This document shows, one piece after another, positions 61,911 to 64,000 of a stretch of 64,000 bases of DNA (within the stretch, counting starts at the first letter, position 1; each line of letters starts with the position of its first letter). Location: positions 1 to 64,000 of the forward strand of contig NZ_WBVO01000002.1 of NCBI RefSeq assembly GCF_008933115.1. Reading direction: 5' to 3'. Both the position numbers and the translations under genes were made by a program. Origin of the DNA: Phaeocystidibacter luteus. GTDB taxonomy: Bacteria > Bacteroidota > Bacteroidia > Flavobacteriales > Schleiferiaceae. The notes under the pieces are model-generated. The model was not told the DNA's origin and ran no database searches. It worked only from the letters and a program-made list of their open reading frames with translations.

Positions 61911-63398
61911 GTGCTTCAAACTTTTAAGCGACTTACAGGAGACACCGCATTGTATGGATTGAGTAGCATCCTTGGACGTGTTCTCAATTTTGTGCTCGTT
62001 CCACTTCATACGAGCTATATGACACGGGCGGAGTACGGTGTGAATGCCGACCTCTACAGCATATTAGCCTTTCTCATGGTGCTGCTTACCTATGGCTTTG
62101 AGACAGGGTTCTTCAGATTCACAGAGAAGTACAAGGATAAATCCGATCTCGTTTTTGCTACTGCGACCCGCAGTATCCTCGTTTCAACCGCATTCTTCTT
62201 AGGTGCCGTTTTTCTTTTCGGTGATTCTATCCTCAAGGCAATGCGCTATGAGGATCATCCCGAGTTTCTCTTCCTGCTCCTGGGGATCATATCTGCAGAT
62301 GTCATCGCCGCAGTTCCTTTGGCAAAGCTTCGAAGCGACCGCAGAGCAAGGCGATTTGTGCGAAATCGATTAACTGTTATCGCCATTAACATCCTCATGA
62401 ACTTGTTCTTCTTCATGCTCTTGCCAGAATTGGCGAAAGGCACCGGAAGTACGGCCGAGTGGGCGAAGGGTATGATGGATGTGGATAATCTGGTCGTTTA
62501 TGTGCTCGCCGCCAACATTATCGCCAACGCCGCTATGCTATTGGATTTAGCACCTATCATTTGGAAGGTTCGCAAGGGGTTTGATTGGCAGATTTGGCGC
62601 GAGATGTTCAAGTTTTCATTCCCACTCATGCTGGCCGGCCTTGCAGGAGTTGCGAATGAGATGATCGACCGACAGTTCATCAAGTATCTTCTACCTAAGG
62701 ATGTTGCGGAAACCCAACTCGGTATTTACTCGGCAATCTATAAGCTCTCTATTGCACTTGTGCTTTTCAATCAAGCATTCCGTTACGCAGCGGAACCACT
62801 CTTCTTCTCTGAAGGAGCAAAGGGAACGGATCGAAAGCTTTTCGCACAAATTCTGCGAGCCTTCACCATTGTTATGTGCTTTGGCCTGGTAACTGTCCTC
62901 GCTTTTGCCGACCCACTTAAAGAGCTCTTTATTCGCGATGATTCGTTCTGGGTAGGGATGGATGTTCTCCCAATCCTGCTACTCGCCAACGTGATTCTGG
63001 GTCTTCACACAAATATCTCCATCTGGTACAAGCTGGCCGACCGCACCTCCTTCGGTATGGTCATCACGGGGATTGGTCTCGTATTCACCATCGGATTAAA
63101 CGTGTATTTGATACCGAAGATTGGAATCATGGGTGCGGCCTGGGCAACACTTGCTAGTTACTCGGCTATGGCGGCTTCTTCGTACTTGTTCGGACAGAAG
63201 TATTACCCTATTCCATATCCGATTGGAACCATCCTGCTTTACCTTTTTATTTCATCGGTATTGGGCTATCTTGCCTTCGAATACGCCAGACCAGACTTTC
63301 TCGTTCAATTGGGCTGCATTTTAGCCTTTGTGGCAACCGTAGCATTTAACGAACGCAAGCTGATACAACTGGTAAGCGAACGCATTAGAAAAAGATGA
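61911..63398 (+). CDS. Wzx-like polysaccharide flippase (MATE/MOP superfamily)
   Basis: A 495-residue inner-membrane protein with about 14 predicted helices. The start [20 protein letters not shown] and [20 protein letters not shown] is typical of lipopolysaccharide and teichoic-type oligosaccharide flippases in Bacteroidota, as is [20 protein letters not shown] before the seventh helix. It likely flips polyprenyl-linked glycans or a related lipid to the periplasm. It is coupled to dut by a four-base overlap and followed by a sugar nucleotidyltransferase, which supports a role in surface glycan assembly. The substrate is not known. The start codon is read as GTG at 61911 from the frame; a later in-frame ATG would remove the first helix. 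Confidence 0.85.
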   Translation: MLQTFKRLTGDTALYGLSSILGRVLNFVLVPLHTSYMTRAEYGVNADLYSILAFLMVLLTYGFETGFFRFTEKYKDKSDLVFATATRSILVSTAFFLGAVFLFGDSILKAMRYEDHPEFLFLLLGIISADVIAAVPLAKLRSDRRARRFVRNRLTVIAINILMNLFFFMLLPELAKGTGSTAEWAKGMMDVDNLVVYVLAANIIANAAMLLDLAPIIWKVRKGFDWQIWREMFKFSFPLMLAGLAGVANEMIDRQFIKYLLPKDVAETQLGIYSAIYKLSIALVLFNQAFRYAAEPLFFSEGAKGTDRKLFAQILRAFTIVMCFGLVTVLAFADPLKELFIRDDSFWVGMDVLPILLLANVILGLHTNISIWYKLADRTSFGMVITGIGLVFTIGLNVYLIPKIGIMGAAWATLASYSAMAASSYLFGQKYYPIPYPIGTILLYLFISSVLGYLAFEYARPDFLVQLGCILAFVATVAFNERKLIQLVSERIRKR

Positions 63399-63832
63399 TG
63401 AAGGTAAAGTTGATTAATAAGTCACACCACGCCACACCTCAATATGCCACCCCGCTTTCTGCTGGGCTCGACCTTCGAGCTAATCTCGAATCTCCGATTG
63501 ACCTCAACCCAGGTAGCCATACGTTGGTAAAAACTGGTCTGTTCATGGAGCTTCCGGCAGGATACGAGGCTCAGGTTCGTCCGCGCAGTGGATTAGCCTT
63601 CAAACATGGAATTACCGTATTAAACAGCCCGGGGACAATCGATGCAGATTACCGCGGCGAGATAGGCGTGCTCCTCATCAATCATGGAAGCAATCCCTTT
63701 AGAATTGAAGATGGAGAGCGCATCGCTCAGCTTGTTATCGCAAAGCATGAGCAAGTTACTTGGGAAGAAGTTCCCGCATTAGAAGAATCCGACCGCGGAA
63801 GTGGTGGATTTGGATCAACCGGAAAATCATAA
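63395..63832 (+). CDS. dut: dUTP diphosphatase
   Basis: A 145-residue trimeric enzyme that hydrolyses dUTP to dUMP, keeping uracil out of DNA and supplying dTMP synthesis. All five motifs are visible: AGLDLRANL (1), [11 protein letters not shown] (2), [19 protein letters not shown] (3, with the catalytic Asp), GERIAQLVI (4) and the mobile C-terminal [10 protein letters not shown] (5). Length is normal. The ATGATG start overlaps the flippase stop, a pairing seen in many Bacteroidota genomes together with the nucleotidyltransferase that follows. Confidence 0.97.
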   Translation: MMKVKLINKSHHATPQYATPLSAGLDLRANLESPIDLNPGSHTLVKTGLFMELPAGYEAQVRPRSGLAFKHGITVLNSPGTIDADYRGEIGVLLINHGSNPFRIEDGERIAQLVIAKHEQVTWEEVPALEESDRGSGGFGSTGKS

Positions 63833-63849
63833 GCTTAACCCGTTTACTC

Positions 63850-64000
63850 ATGAAGATTATTGTACCAATGGCCGGTAGAGGTAGCCGCCTCAGACCTCAT
63901 ACGCTCACAGTACCAAAACCACTCATTCCCATCGCTGGTAAACCAATCGTTCAACGATTAGTGGAGGATATCGTGAAAGTTGCCGGACAGAAAGTTGAAG
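63850..64000 (+). CDS. Sugar-phosphate nucleotidyltransferase, cut by window end
   Basis: Only the first 50 codons are in the window. They read [20 protein letters not shown] then [20 protein letters not shown], the nucleotide-binding start of the RmlA/GlmU/ManC-type family (G-x-G-x-R-L-x-P and the P-K-P-L loop). Members make NDP-sugars for surface glycans. Which sugar and nucleotide are used cannot be told from this fragment. It starts 17 bases after dut on the same strand. Confidence 0.88.
   Translation, partial: MKIIVPMAGRGSRLRPHTLTVPKPLIPIAGKPIVQRLVEDIVKVAGQKVE

Overview
The window looks like a chromosome segment of a marine-type Bacteroidota, probably order Flavobacteriales (Cryomorphaceae/Schleiferiaceae-like). 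The evidence is a SusC/SusD pair, six proteins with type IX secretion (T9SS) C-terminal sorting domains, frequent promoter -7 boxes of the Bacteroidota form TAnnTTTG, DUF4421 proteins and bacilliredoxin. The lineage below phylum is inference. No rRNA, tRNA, transposase, integrase or CRISPR array was recognised.

Region 1 (1-27.1 kb) is a starch/maltodextrin locus. On the minus strand lie susC, susD and two small secreted partners (6.0-0.2 kb), and a secreted T9SS alpha-amylase behind a NUDIX-type regulator (10.3-6.7 kb). Divergent from the regulator is a compact plus-strand operon: pfkA, gapA, a BadF-type sugar kinase, beta-phosphoglucomutase, a GH65 phosphorylase, two GH13 lipoproteins, methylglyoxal synthase and an MFS sugar transporter. 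Another GH13 enzyme with a membrane glycosyltransferase (minus) and a T9SS protein with three starch-binding-like modules (plus) close the block. Together they could bind and cut starch at the surface, import oligosaccharides, split maltose phosphorolytically and feed lower glycolysis. A palindrome AAGTGTA-N5-TACACTT lies at four of these promoters and at a fifth site at 55.0 kb that seems to drive a non-coding RNA. The regulator gene beside one site is the natural candidate for its binder.

Region 2 (27.2-33.4 kb) holds two FG-GAP/VCBS-repeat T9SS proteins. The second ends in the same sorting domain, stop codon and terminator as the starch-binding protein, identical over 242 bp by eye, so the pair sits between two perfect direct repeats. 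Bacilliredoxin follows.

Region 3 (33.6-41.4 kb) is a TetR-led eight-gene operon: LolA-like periplasmic protein, two FtsX/MacB-type permeases, an ATPase, two paralogous DUF4421 proteins and a DUF1302-like barrel. It reads as an envelope-spanning transport system of unknown cargo.

Region 4 (41.4-47.1 kb) holds REP-like repeats, an NfeD/YuaF-like protein with a flotillin, a 9 x 55-bp array made wholly of tiny hairpins directly after the flotillin stop, a T9SS protein, a nitroreductase and a methyltransferase.

Region 5 (47.2-59.9 kb) holds cardiolipin synthase, two tandem patatin-barrel phospholipases, uvrC, an ECF sigma / Ser-Thr kinase / PP2C signalling operon and a PLP-dependent threonine/serine dehydratase-like enzyme. 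A 154/159-bp repeat array (60.2-61.1 kb) follows, then a minimal T9SS protein, a polysaccharide flippase, dUTPase and a cut-off sugar nucleotidyltransferase.
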